Below, piece after piece: positions 8,118 to 19,388 of a DNA stretch of 20,128 nucleotides. How positions within the stretch are numbered: position 1 is the first letter of the stretch; each line of letters begins with the position of its first letter. The notes beneath the pieces were generated by a model that was not told where the DNA came from, searched no databases, and worked only from the letters and a program-made list of their open reading frames with translations. Made by a program: the position numbers and the translations under genes. Source of the DNA: Saksenaea vasiformis B4078 (Eukaryota; Mucoromycota; Mucoromycetes; Mucorales; Saksenaeaceae); the NCBI GenBank assembly GCA_000697055.1, contig JNDT01001809.1, positions 1 through 20,128 of the forward strand. Reading direction: 5' to 3'.

Positions 8118-10416
8118 CATCCTCATCCATCTTTTACCTCGGATTCTTCCATGTGCAATATCCTTGACAGGTAACATCTCCCGTTCGTGGTAAAGTTTCA
8201 TTTCGCTGTACAAGCAATGCCTCTACTACATAAACTTCCGACCATCTCATCAAGAAAGATGCATTGAACAATATATCAACTACGTACTGTTAAATTATAG
8301 TGAGTTGTCAGTACCTGGAAATTGCTGGAATTATCCGTCGCGCTGGTGCTGTCTCACGTAGCTTTGATCTGTTTAACGAGGGCGGATTTGCGTGGACTCT
8401 GCCTTGGCTGAGAGCTCACAATCCGAATGGTAATACACATGCTTCATATCATGTCTATCCAACTGTGATAGCCTTTAATCGTGCGTGAACTCAAAGGATG
8501 CATTGCGACTCTTTACGTGAACGCCATGTCCTGGATAGGTGGCGCGTGAAAGGATCAATGAGGTTGGGGATCATCTTTGGAGGCGCACTTTCGCCTGACG
8601 GCCTATACACAAGATTCTGCACCATGTTCGCGCTATTTGGCGTGAGCTTCAAAGGAAATTTGCACTGAGAAGTGCTGTTGTTTCTACGTTACTCTGAGGC
8701 TGGTATAGGGGTACTATATTATTTCATGTGTTCATCTCAGTGGTGAATTTTTCTGTCTGGCACGAACACATCAAATAATATAGTACTGTATGCAATATCA
8801 GCACTTTCCGTTAGCAACTTTATTTACGACCTATGCAAGCCCTTATTTATATTCCTCCTCTCTGAATGTGTTCGTTTTGAATGTTCTCTTTTCGTCGAGA
8901 GAATCAACAGGATCACGAAAGTCTGAAAGCGACCTTGCACAATAGTTTTCGAAATCTTAATACATAATATTGTGTATTTGTTTTCCATCGCTGGACAAAA
9001 GGGCAATTGGGAGAACTGTCCAGAAACATTGTTTTGGTTTCAGACACTAAAGACATATTTGATTATCGTCTGACACGCATTGAATCGTCTGATAGAAATT
9101 GTGTAGACATCCTTGTCACTAGTGCGAACCATTGTTTCAAGATGATTGGCTGATTGTTATCTGGTGACATTAAGTTGTATGTCAGTTACACATACAAGTG
9201 AGCTTACAGCCACACTGTTACAACTATTCATTTATTCTATTTGATGACTATTGGCTGTGATAATGGTTACTTATGATAAATATATGCTAATTGTTGAAAT
9301 CCCAAGGCGAGGAAAAAAAAAATTGCACTGCTTGAGCTCCAAACTTTGTGAGCTGCGGCAAGGCTACAAGATCAGAGGGTTAGATAAGCGGAAAGTACAG
9401 GTCTTTATGACAGATAACGAGAAATGGAAAACAGCTTTGTTTAAGTGCTTTAAGTAGAAGAATCAAGGGTCATACGTAGCTTGTTGCGTTCAATAATTTT
9501 GGTTGCCGAGATGCAATCCAAGACTGCATTAAAAAAGTAATTACAGGGAAAACAATCTTATTGACTGTGACATGAACTTTATCGTCGATCTAACCCATCT
9601 TTGAACGATAGCAAAATTCTGTCAAAGTAAGTTCATAGCATACTTTATTAGCTATGCAACTGGCTCGGAATCGTAATCCTTAAGTAAATAACACATGTTA
9701 AAGCTTTCAATGATAAGAGATCAACGGATAGTCAACTGTATACATTGTAGAGAGGAACCGGTATTTGCGGTTAGAAACAATTTGTAATAAGGGCTTTTTG
9801 CATGATTCACCATGTTTGGAACTGCTGGATACATTCATTCCTTTTTGGGGAGATAGTTGCTAAGCAGTAGTCCAGTAATTCGATCACCGCAAACAAAAAT
9901 GAGAAAAAAAAGAAAAACTCATGATCTGTAGGTCGGTCGAAATTGTGATATGGCAGGGCAACCGTCAATTTTAGAAGGTTTATCCTCCGTTTGTACATTA
10001 ACTTGAGCGCCATGGAGACTTTGACCGAATGAAGCAACTGGTCACTGCGGAACCTCAAATGCTAAAAATGGCATCATCTTTTTGAGGTGGCGAGATGGAC
10101 GTTAGTCAAACCTACAGTATTGAATTAAATAACAGTTATAACCGATTAGGAGATATCATTTTAAAACAATTATGTTCCTGGGGCTTTTCAGATTGATTGC
10201 TGACCATAAGCGCCACGAAAATAGTCTCACCTTTTTTTTATTTAGCCACATCAGCCTCAATCCAATGGGGTGCACCAAAGTTAAAAAACTGCGGAGCTCA
10301 GCAGTAAACTTAGTTGCCAAGTCACCCATACATAGCTTATATATTTTAAATAAAATGAAATGAAACTCTCACCTGTTTCTTCCCATTTCTTCTTCCTTTT
10401 TTTTTCTTCCTTCCAT
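8118..10416. other. Gene-poor 2.3-kb stretch
   Basis: No family is recognised. Between about 8290 and 8690 base composition is more balanced and frames stay open on both strands: + 8300-8488, a 56-codon + frame from the ATG near 8500, and a minus frame over the same bases. More than one looks protein-like, so none can be chosen; an old mobile-element or gene relic is possible. A strong inverted repeat follows at 8711-8786. From 8800 to 10416 the DNA is AT-rich. One + frame (9251-9457, 68 codons, lysine-rich) has no recognisable motif. The last part must include the promoter of the Rho gene, including a CT-rich tract just before its ATG. Confidence 0.45.
8711..8786. repeat. 23-bp inverted repeat with 30-nt spacer
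   Basis: The left arm at 8711-8733 begins GTACTATATTATTT and ends ATGTGTTC. The right arm at 8764-8786 is its reverse complement with a single mismatch (C/G at arm position 15). The spacer is 30 nt. The arms could pair as a long hairpin in RNA or as a cruciform in DNA. It lies between gene-poor segments and may be a short palindromic mobile-element relic or a transcribed hairpin. Confidence 0.85.
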
Positions 10417-11225
10417 ATGGGAAACAGCAAAGAGCTTAGCCGAAAACTTGTTATCGTCGGTGATGGTGCTTGTGGAAAAACGTGCTTGCTTAAAGTCTTC
10501 GCCAAGGGCAAGTTCGTGGAGGTGAGAAGATTGTGGAGAAAAAGAAACACTGCTAACTGAAAAGTAGGGTGAATACGTTCCCACCATTTTTGACAGTTTC
10601 GTGAAAGATATTCATGTCGACAACAAACATGTTGCATTAGCATTATGGGATACGGCAGGGAAAAAAGACGTTTTACCTTATCAAAAGACCGATATTGACA
10701 TGGAAACATCAAGGCCAAGAGGATTTTGATCGACTTCGAACGTTGTCATATCCGGACTCTGATGTCGTGCTAATTGCGTTTTCCGTCGACTCGCCCGAAT
10801 CGCTGGAGAATATCCCCGAAAAGGTATGCACAAGAAAAAAAACCTTGTGTCCCGCTGAGCCCAACGAGAATCATCTTCTTGTGTCTATGTTTAGTGGATT
10901 CCCGAAGTACGCAAATACTGTCCTGGATTGCCCTACTTGTTAATTGGATGTAAAAAAGATCTACGAAACGACCCTGGTGTCTTGGCTCAATTACAGAAAT
11001 CTTCCCAAAACCCGGTCACTTATGAACAGGTAAGAGAACGGAAGACAATGATTGGCCTTTTCTCAAACATTCATGTCATCTCGGCAGGGTGCCGGCATGG
11101 CTCGCAAGATTGAAGCGTATAGGTACATCGAATGTTCTTCCAAAACAGGTGAAGGTGTTCAGGATGTGTTTATCAACGCAGTCCGCTCCACAATGAAGAA
11201 GTCAAAGGTCTGTGTGATATTGTGA
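10417..11225 (+). CDS. Rho-family small GTPase
   Basis: Predicted protein of 192 aa, the normal Rho length. Exons are 10417-10521, 10568-10658, 10714-10823, 10895-11029 and 11088-11225; introns are 46, 55, 71 and 58 nt. G motifs are present: P-loop GDGACGKT (15-22), switch I VPTIF with T41, DTAGQ (63-67) with catalytic Q67, GCKKDL (120-125) in place of the more usual NKxD/TKxD, and [22 protein letters not shown] is a Rho-type segment. The protein ends CVIL, a CaaX box whose leucine predicts geranylgeranylation and membrane attachment. Rho GTPases control actin, polarity and cell-wall synthesis in fungi. PVTYEQ and the KK..CVIL tail recall fungal Rho4, whereas the GCK motif recalls Rho2, so I assign only the family. 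Intron 2 lacks a GT donor (GGAAAA...CAAG), the one irregularity; the frame requires its removal. Confidence 0.92.
10659..10713 (+). other. Non-canonical GG-AG intron in the Rho gene
   Basis: The conserved [11 protein letters not shown] segment is interrupted by 55 bases beginning GGAAAAAAGA and ending ATCAAG. Its length, and an ATTGACA branch-like site about 20 nt from the end, are normal for introns in this window, but the second donor base is G instead of T. Reading through gives a TGA. The only GT donor nearby (10670) would need an acceptor at 10720, and the product would lose catalytic Gln67. Confidence 0.6.
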
Positions 11226-11460
11226 TCTACGCTGCATGTTGTATGTTTTTTTCTTCTTCCCTTTTTCGCTTGTCTTTGGCAGCTATCTGCTTTCAGATAT
11301 TTCTCTATCCGTTCTATTTTACCACATCCTTTTTTTTCACACGCACTGGCTGGTTCCCTTCACTACCTTCCCCCCAGATAGTAGGTCTGACGATAACTGA
11401 TGAATTTGCAATTCTGATTGATCCCATCCATGTTGACCCTCTCTCAAATAAAAACATCCT
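11226..11460. other. Short 3'-3' intergenic region, Rho / UFD2
   Basis: This 235-bp stretch separates two convergent genes. It is pyrimidine-rich on the + strand. AATAAA occurs on the + strand at 11447-11452 and could serve the Rho mRNA. On the minus strand AATAAA at 11460-11465 overlaps the UFD2 stop codon. Confidence 0.5.
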
Positions 11461-14400
11461 TTATTCTGTTGTATCCATAGCATTGTTCCTTTCTTGTCTT
11501 TTCTGTGCTCTCCATTGGCGGATCTTAGCCTTCAGTTCGGGAACTAACAAATAATGAGTCATCCGCCTGGGGCAGTTGGCTATATGTACCTGGTTCCACC
11601 ATGTCTATCGACAGCGGAGCACGGTTGAACGGATCACGGGTGTCACCTAATAAATGGGCACGGATTGTGCTGTGGTCCACAATCACATTCGATGTCGGTA
11701 GCAAAACTGGATCTTTCATAAGCGTGAAGAAAATAGGATCTATGATGATATGGTCAATTCATTTCCTTCCTCATTGCTTCTGATATATAATACCTTGGAA
11801 CTCTTCTGGAATATCTTCAAGTTCTGTTTCTTCTTCCACGTTAGCTGCAGCTGCCACTTTCACGCTTTCAGCGAAACTTCGGAACTTGTCAATATCATTC
11901 TGGTTCTTTATCTTGTACTCTTCCAGAAATGATGCTGCCTTTTCGAAATATTCGTGTCTGTACGATCGTCCATCACGAGCAACAGCGTTAACAAATTTGG
12001 TGCTGCTGAGATTCAAATAAATGTCAACGATATGCGACAACAGTACTCGAGGTTGGAAATGGTATTTCTCGCGATTCTTCACCTGCGGAAAAAACAATTA
12101 GAAGTCAGTGTATCACATGTGGTTCACACAGCGCCCACCTTGAGCTCCATAAACCTCGGACCAACCATTTGCGATAGATTATAGTTTAGCATTGCAACCA
12201 CGCGATCCACGATTTCATTGACCAAAAATGGTCCTTTCTCCTCGGCGGTCATATACCGTAACATCTCCACCGTCTCGTTACCAAGAGCAACATAAGATTG
12301 CGCTTGTCGTTCCGCTGACGCAAAATGGGCTTGGCGTTCTTGTCGTTGTTGCTATTCAATTCTGTGAATATTTTCTGAATAGCGCATCCAGATACATACA
12401 GCACTCATTGCATTCCAAGTCGCCGTGTCCTCCATCTCGTTTTGGATTTGATGGATCTCGGTGAGTTTGCTTAAACCTTCATCCAACAGATAAGTTACGT
12501 CACTGATCAGCATGTTTACAAAACGAATGAAATAGTCCGCATTCCTAACACAGTGTTATCCAATGGTATACGGCATGTTTTTACCACTTACTCGCTGGAA
12601 GTCGAAAACTTTTGCCGGTGAGCAGGGTCCTTCCATATTACTTTCATAACATTGCTAATATTGTAGCGAATGTTGAATTTATCATAAAATTGGGAGCTTG
12701 AACCCGTTTGTTCCACCTCTATTAAAAAGTTAATTTTATCAGCACTCTTCAGCCAGTTTCACGTACCAACATAAAATCGCATGAGAGAAGGTACAAGGTG
12801 TTCCAAAGACAACTTATTGGATGTAAGTATCTCCTCCAGCTCTCCCGGTTCGTATTCTGTAACACGGTAGGTAAAGAAAAAGAGGACCTATAATATATTA
12901 CATAAGCAGATGATAACCAGTCGTTGGGCAGGTGCTTACCTCTACAAGCTTAGCCTTCAAATATGGATTTTTGATGTATGTTGTGTTTCCCAAGAACGTA
13001 ATGATAAAGTTCACCAGCTGTAATTGCGAATCTGATTTCATGACACGGGTCTCATAGCCGTACCTGATTCCCGATTTAATTAGTTGACAGCGTCTAGTAT
13101 CGACTTACTTTCCAACGAATATAAAGAATTCCACGATATCCTCAATAATCCACTCCGGTAGCATGGCGAATACTTCTGGGATTTTAGAAGGAAGCGGAAG
13201 CGAGATAGACGCATGCGGGTATTGATAATTCGGATCAACTAGGCTGATCAACCAGGCCATCACGAGATTATAGAAGCGGAATGCTTGAGATAAGAAATCC
13301 ATGTCCAGCAACATTGCTTCACAAGCTAATTTATGCCTTCTCATTTTCTCCAAATTTTCCTGCGTAAAGGTTGTCAGCACATGCAGCACATTCATCCCCC
13401 AAAAAACGTACCCTCAATTGCTTAAGCAAAAGCTCCTGCATCATTCCATGGGGCGACTACCGTTCAAAGTCAATTTAATGCACGCAGACTTTGTAACAAC
13501 TTACACTAGCTGCTTGTGCGACTTCCTGCTCAAACCTCTTCGTTTGTCTTTTGCGTTCCAGATACTCGCGGATGAACTCGTTAAAATTAACCATAGCACG
13601 AATAGGTCCATAATGCATGAAGGACAACGTAAGGAAGAAGCATTCCGAAATGAAATTGTGCTCTGACACGGAAGGTCAATACAATTACGTTATCCAATTG
13701 TTAGACGTTACCTTGTTTATGCCCTGCTTCGTTGTAGTATGCATCAGATTGTTCTTTGGTGGCGTTAATTTTTGTGTCTTCTTTAACATCGATTTTTTTC
13801 GTAGTTCTTAAGTAAGTCGGATCGATTTTATGCACCTATGCAAGACCGTATAAGTGATATGCTCTGCTGTAGCGTCAACCTTACTCGTGATTGTTGTAGA
13901 GGCAAAAACGGCTTGCAAAGACTCAAAAGGACAGAGCTCACATTATGCATAAAGCCATCTGTGGCGACGCTCTCCATATCCACTTGCATCTGAGCACGTT
14001 TTTCGTTCAAGCGGATAATGTGGGCGAAGTACGTTAAACATCTTTCGCGAGCAGATGGGTTTGACCGAACAATACTATCGCAAACGCTAAATAATAATCT
14101 CTAATGATATACACATTTAGCACCAAGAGGCAACAGCATTGTCCGGTGGTTATTATACCTGTACGTTGTGAACGCTTCCACGCAGCGCTTCTTTCGCCGA
14201 GGTTATAATATCAGCAGTCGCGCCATGTGTATTTTCAAAAAATTTGTCCGCAATCTGAGGCTAGCCACGAGGTGAGACGTTGTTCATACACTCCCACCAA
14301 ACTTACAGCTGAACTAGGATAAGCAGTCATTCGGAAATATGGGCCTAAAAGCGATATTGTTTCGATGTTCCTTGCGTTTGCATCCGCTGGATCGAATTCA

Positions 14401-15841
14401 GGAAGATTTGACATCTACAACGAAGTAGGACGGTAAGAATCGATTACAAAGTACAACGTAATAGCTTTGCTACCATTGATGATATGATCGGGTTCGTGCA
14501 CAACATAGCTAAGGACTGAATCACAACAAGCGATAGCATTAGGTATCTCAATGTCGAGCCCAATTGTGCTCACCTGAAAGTATGACTTGTGATCATCTAG
14601 AAGGCTGATGTTTTGCACCTCATTGGACATAGCAACCAAAGCCGGACCCAATACCTATAGTATTTCGGATTAAATGAAGAAGAACAGAAGCAATTCTTAC
14701 AGCATCCAATCCATTGTTATCAAATCTAGCTGTTAATTCCTTCATATAGGTAGAAGGCAATCCTTCTGGCGTATCAAATTCAGCTAAAAGCTTAGGTACG
14801 ATCTGCTCAGGTCCTGAGCTTTGCCTATGACATATCAACACCGCATTCGTCTCCGCGTCCATTTACTTACTCGTTTAATTGGGGGAACATGTCAGGGAAT
14901 TGTAGCGCAAGACCAGAATAAGATACGACAAGTTCTTTTGCAGCCTCAATGACGCCCAAACGTTCTTTGAGAACAGACGGCTCCAGATTCTAGCTCTGGT
15001 AATTAATGCCTGACACATATCACCACATCAATACCTTGCTTCTTATGGTGGTATTTTTATAGATCTCATGTGCCCGCTTCCAACATTCCAACAAGTACTT
15101 AAATGGCGGAACGGATATATCTCTCTTCATCTCGTCTGTGAGGTTACTATGTGGTTCATTCGGGTCCAATGATAGACGTGCAAAGAGTGCAGGATCCAAC
15201 AGTGCTCGACCGAGACGCGGCGGCTGGTGCTCTGTCCTTGGTTTAGTGAATATCTAAAAAAAATTTAAGACATTACCCTCCCCTTTATCCAATTCGGTAG
15301 CAAGCTCATGTAGATAAATATATCTGTTTTGCGTCTGAATAGCATTAGGCTAAAAGGACGATTAGCTGGAGAGCATCGACGCAACATGGACATACATTCA
15401 ACGTCACTTGCAATATGCGAGAGAGTACAGTGTCCTGCCATTCTTCAAAACTTCTGGCAGGTTTAGAATCCGTGGTCTTTGGTTTAGGTGGCGCACTTTC
15501 TTTTTGGGGTGTTTGTACGTTAAATTTATGCTAGCAAAATCCATGTCAGCGTAATCGTATGCTCATCAAACTCTGTTGAGTCTTTTGTATTTACCTCCAG
15601 TGGTTCTTTTGGTGACAATTGTTTGTGCGTGCTTGGTGGAGTAAAGGTCTTTGGTGTTTCTTGTGATGCTACGTTTATTGCTTCCGTTCCTTCTCGGTTT
15701 TTCTGCTCTTCCGCTTGCTGTTGAAGCTTTTCCAGACGTTTTTGACGAATCTAGAAGGGAGTTCGTCGTTGTTAACTTAGTGCCGCGTTCCGTTTATTAA
15801 AAAACCTTGTCTGCATCCGATAAATGACCAGAGCCTTCCAT
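11461..15841 (-). CDS. UFD2: UFD2, ubiquitin conjugation factor E4 (U-box)
   Basis: Predicted protein of 1070 aa in 24 exons; the exon lengths sum to 3213 nt and every junction keeps phase. Exons run 15806-15841, 15595-15750, 15396-15530, 15277-15349, 15035-15231, 14871-14989, 14701-14824, 14574-14654, 14474-14515, 14307-14414, 14159-14254, 13885-14100, 13712-13835, 13505-13662, 13412-13456, 13109-13359, 12940-13063, 12767-12887, 12592-12718, 12400-12544, 12139-12351, 11794-12082, 11590-11739 and 11461-11543. Ufd2 elongates ubiquitin chains on pre-ubiquitinated substrates and hands them to Cdc48/proteasome. The N-terminus is [14 protein letters not shown], then [17 protein letters not shown]. 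Ufd2 core landmarks include [40 protein letters not shown] and YHFQPRVLL. The U-box (about 987-1056) has [26 protein letters not shown] and ELKAKIRQW. Two exons are only 42 and 45 nt. It shares a head-to-head region with the CoA kinase gene. Confidence 0.96.
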
Positions 15842-16662
15842 AATCAGAGCACGAAGGGATTAGGAAGCGGAGTCAACTTGGTGAATAGCTTTGACTTTTC
15901 TACGCTGTTCTCATTGCAGTCACGTTACACATGCGTTCGAAGATATCGTTTATGAAATGATTTGTTACGTTTGGGCCTCTGCCCATTTCCAACGCACTTC
16001 TAGCGCCAGTCTCGTACTTCTCCCCGACAAGCTTGTCCTGGTTCCACGCCCACCGCAAGAGTTTTAGTGCCTTATTCTCTGTTCTCTTCCTGTTCTGGTC
16101 CATTTGAGTTGTTCCCGTTCCCATTCTCCAGGCACCCCCAAATCAAGACCACCTCTGGCTTTACCCGCTGTCTCTTATATGACCAAAACCCCCCGCGACC
16201 GTGGCTGAAGCAAATATGCCAATTGGCGCTGTGCTCATTTCACCATCTCCCTCCCCATTATTCCCTGCCTTTAATTGATTTGTTACGTTACTCTATATAG
16301 ATCTGAGTGCATGAAGATCAATGCAATGAAGAAAAATGCTGCATTTTATTTATTGCCAAAAGAAAAAGGTCAAAACTTGGTATTCTGACGAAGGAACCAT
16401 CTTCCATGAAGCCATCAGTCCAAATCTGTGATAAACATTCCATTATAGATGTTCACCATCCCAACAAAGAACATAGGGTACGTTTAATACCAGACAACAC
16501 TTGTGTATGATATCTGGGTTTTGTCTCCGCAATATCGTTGACATTTCAACCAGACAACTGTCGTCATGCACAATTTTCAGTATACGGCGGAGGTTGTCCC
16601 AATCTGAGTTTCTAACCTGCGTAAATCCCAAGCGGGAATACCGTTATAAAGTACTCTTCATA
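15842..16662. other. Divergent region between UFD2 and dephospho-CoA kinase
   Basis: Both promoters probably lie here. A TATA-like CTCTATATAGATCT sits near 16290-16304. Three frames deserve mention. A 74-codon minus frame (15900-16124) just upstream of the UFD2 start is protein-like but unrecognised and could be a 5' leader ORF. On the minus strand, 16443-16631 could splice through a 68-nt intron (GTATTA...ATCACAG) to a frame ending at about 16318. On the + strand the kinase frame is open upstream to an ATG at 16507, overlapping that minus frame. I cannot decide which, if any, are used. Confidence 0.35.
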
Positions 16663-17490
16663 ATGAAGCTTATTGGACTCACGGGTGGTATCGCATCAGG
16701 TATGGCTCATCATGCTCTTGACCACGCCTCATCAGTACATGAGATATTAGGGAAATCTACGGTGTCACGCCTTTTGCAGGAACAACATATACCAGTCATC
16801 GATGCTGATAAGATTGCGCGTGAAATCGTTCAACCAGGCAGGCGCGCGAATAAGCTTATTCGAAAGCATTTCGGCGATGAAGTATTCCTTCCTGATGGTA
16901 ATATTAATCGGCCAAAGTTGGGCGATGCGATCTTTCAGGATCCCGCGAAACGCAAGATTCTCAACCAGTGCACCCATCCATATGTCCGAATGGAAATGTT
17001 GAAACAAGCGTTTCTGTACTGGGTAAAAGGGGCAGACGTTGTTGTCCTAGATATACCTCTTTTATATGAAAGTGGTTTAGATCGATGGGTAGGCACGACC
17101 GTCGTCGTTTACTGGTAAATTCCGGATGTAACAATCAACCAGATTTGATAACGAACGTAAATTTATAGCTCAGAGTTACTTCAGCTTCAACGCCTAATGA
17201 AGAGAGATGGATTGTCAGAGGAATCAGCGGACCAACGCATACGAGCGCAACTTCCTTTACGAGAAAAGGTTGAACGGGCTGATATCGTGATTGACAATTC
17301 CAGCGATCTTTCACAGCTGGAGTTGCAGGTTAAGCGTGTAGTCAAAAAATTAAAACCATCCACAACGACTTGGCTCTTAGAATACGCAGGACCACCTGCT
17401 GTCTTGGCTGTATCGATGGTGGCGATTAGACAGTACGGACCACCGGCACTCGTTTATTTGAGTTCCTTTTTGTCACGATATGTTAGATAA
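16663..17490 (+). CDS. CAB5: Dephospho-CoA kinase (CoaE/Cab5 type)
   Basis: Predicted protein of 240 aa. Exons are 16663-16699, 16751-17114 and 17169-17490; introns are 51 and 54 nt. It catalyses the last step of coenzyme A synthesis, ATP-dependent phosphorylation of the 3'-hydroxyl of dephospho-CoA. The first intron splits the P-loop codon in LTGGIASGKSTVSRLL (6-21). Further signatures are VIDADKIAREIVQPG, THPYVR, VVLDIPLLYESGLD, LQLQRLMKRDGLSEE and ADIVIDNSSDLSQL, in the same order as yeast Cab5. A C-terminal extension with apolar stretches (PPAVLAVSMVAI, PPALVYLSSFL) follows EYAGPP and could be a membrane tail. The second exon ends TG|C across the splice, restoring VVVYC. The start chosen gives the standard MKLIGLTGG beginning. 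An in-frame ATG at 16507 would add 52 residues, arginine-rich and possibly mitochondrial-targeting. A variant poly(A) signal ATTAAA lies at 17499-17504. Confidence 0.95.
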
Positions 17491-19388
17491 TTATCTCTAT
17501 TAAAATCATTGCCATCATTAGATTCTTGTTATCTCATTGTGAGGTCCGAATTGTCGGAACAGTGGGAAATCCCATAGATACGTCCTCAAGTATCAGTGTG
17601 GGCAGTTGCTGTATGTGTCCTTGTGGTGCATTCTTTCAATGTTAATCTCCGCGCTCTATATATTACTACAGCGGATATGCTGTTGGCGGTTTTTATTATA
17701 AAGGCGCCCTGCCATCAGAAGAGAAAGCGCTCGGTGAAGTCCTCGTAACGCAGACACGAAGGATATTGGCTATTTTTCAGTTGTCAAACACTTGCACCGA
17801 GCTCAACACCATAAAAGGGACAATTGCGGGGGGGGGGACGTCCGTAAGTTATTATAGAGCTGGAGATCGCACCAGAAACCGAGAAAAAAGCGGTTGAAAA
17901 CTTTGTTCAGACTCACTTCTACACATGCACGGCGGCAAAATGGTTCCAATGTCTCCTTCAATGCGCGAACGTTAGAGCTCCCCCTTTCTCATACGTCTAG
18001 CACGGTCCACCATACCCAAAGTGCGCTCTCTAGCCGACCATTTACCGATGCCTAAACTGCTCGCATTTGGCAGTGCGTTGCTCCACATTGCGTGGCCCTT
18101 GATCTCACCCCATACAAAGTGCCCTTAGTGATTTCAAGTCTTCAGATCGAACTGCTGGTCCTCGCGACTACAGCCTGGCTTATTCCCCTATCGCGCTAGG
18201 AACCATATACTCTCTGAAATCGTCTTCACTTCTAGAGAAGACTGCTTTCTTTCCAGCAATCGAGGCGTACATCTTGAGATCCACGTCATAACAGGATTTC
18301 TCGCTTTATTCGCGAAGCCGAACTTGCCGTTGCCATCTTAACAAGCCCCTCTTTCCTGCCAGCTGAAGCTCTTGGTAATGACATTTTCAATCCTTTTGTT
18401 CCTTTTGGTCTCGTTCTCGAGGTGGATTTCTCCTCGACCATGGCTGGTTCGACGGAGAAGGCTAGGTATTGACCAACTATCGCCCGACACCAAAGAAACC
18501 CCCAAGCACCATCTGTTCTGGTGCGAGGACTATACTTTATAGCTCTGACTCTCATAGTGATAGCCCGGTCACTCCGGTTCTGGCGCGACCAGAGCATGGA
18601 CTTGACGGGGTCAACAGTCTTGCTTCGGTCCTGAGCTACGCGTCTGCTTGTGCTGACCAGCCTATGGTTGACGCTACTGATAGTTCCCGCCTTGGACAAC
18701 GCCCGGAAACCAACCCTACCCCACCTTTGTGACCATGCCACTTAGTCGTTCTTAGTATTTTTTTTTCTTTGCTGGCTCATGTAAAATCCTGTCCTTTTCC
18801 ATTTACTCTGGGCAGATAGCAAGCGCGTCGCTCCTGTGCGACACGTAAATTGAGCTATTAAACACCTACTTTTTGGTATCTACAATCGTATCTCGAAGAC
18901 CGGAATGGGAACGGATACACTGGCTACGTCTGTCTTTATTCATTGATAAGCGGAGGATCGGAACAATGCCGACTAGCTGAGGTCACTCGCCTATTGGTGG
19001 GCTTGCTCTCGCTTGCGCTTTGTTTGTCGCTCTTTTTTTCTTTTACCGCTTCGTCGAAGCTAAAGTAATATAACGGGTCACCGAGTCCACATATGCTGTA
19101 GCGACGTCGACGTCAAACGTAGACAAAAAAGATCGAGTGAGAAAACTCTTTATTTCCTATGGCTATACTATATTTTACAGAAAGGTTACCGAAGAAGATA
19201 TTCGTGTTGTGACCGTTACAGATTGTGTACTACTCTGGTTTCCCGTCACTCTGCTTTGCTCGGCTTGTTGTTTGCCTCGCCTGCCCGCCACGCTCGTTTG
19301 CCCCATTGTTCGTCTTCTTGTTCGTTTTGTTGTTCGTCTTGCTGAACTCGTTCGCCAAACGATTCATTCATCCGGCGGCATCATCCCA
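17491..19388. other. Region without a recognised gene, mixed coding-like frames
   Basis: Nothing here is recognised. A + frame without ATG is open from 17646 to 17897 (83 codons, including GYAVGGFYYKGALP) and spans a run of ten G at 17828-17837. From about 18286 to 18741 composition is GC-richer and frames are open on both strands: a 151-codon minus frame, a + frame ending at 18477 and an adjacent + frame 18469-18732. The two adjacent + frames could be one relic frame with a shift, as in decayed mobile elements, but no reverse transcriptase, integrase, gag zinc knuckle or terminal repeat is visible. From about 19010 to 19390 the + strand is pyrimidine-rich, with repeated TTGTTCGTCTT-like words near 19305-19340. 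Confidence 0.35.

Noticed and set aside
10281..10718. 145-codon minus-strand open frame
   Set aside because: It lies opposite the first exons of the Rho GTPase gene, whose P-loop and switch motifs are unmistakable; it is a shadow frame.
15254..15276. 23-nt intron in UFD2 (GTAATG to TTTTTTTAG)
   Set aside because: It is too short to splice and breaks the phase; the AG at 15232-15233 gives a 45-nt intron with a CACTAAAC branch site and keeps the frame.
18286..18741. 151-codon minus-strand frame as a gene
   Set aside because: It is the longest unspliced frame in the right end, but it has no family match I can name, is very arginine/serine-rich like an antisense frame, and lies opposite two + frames; kept only as part of the undefined region.
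19300..19345. Short TTGTTCGTCTT-like repeats as a possible CRISPR or satellite
   Set aside because: There are only a few imperfect words without regular spacers, in a eukaryotic context; this is pyrimidine-rich low complexity.
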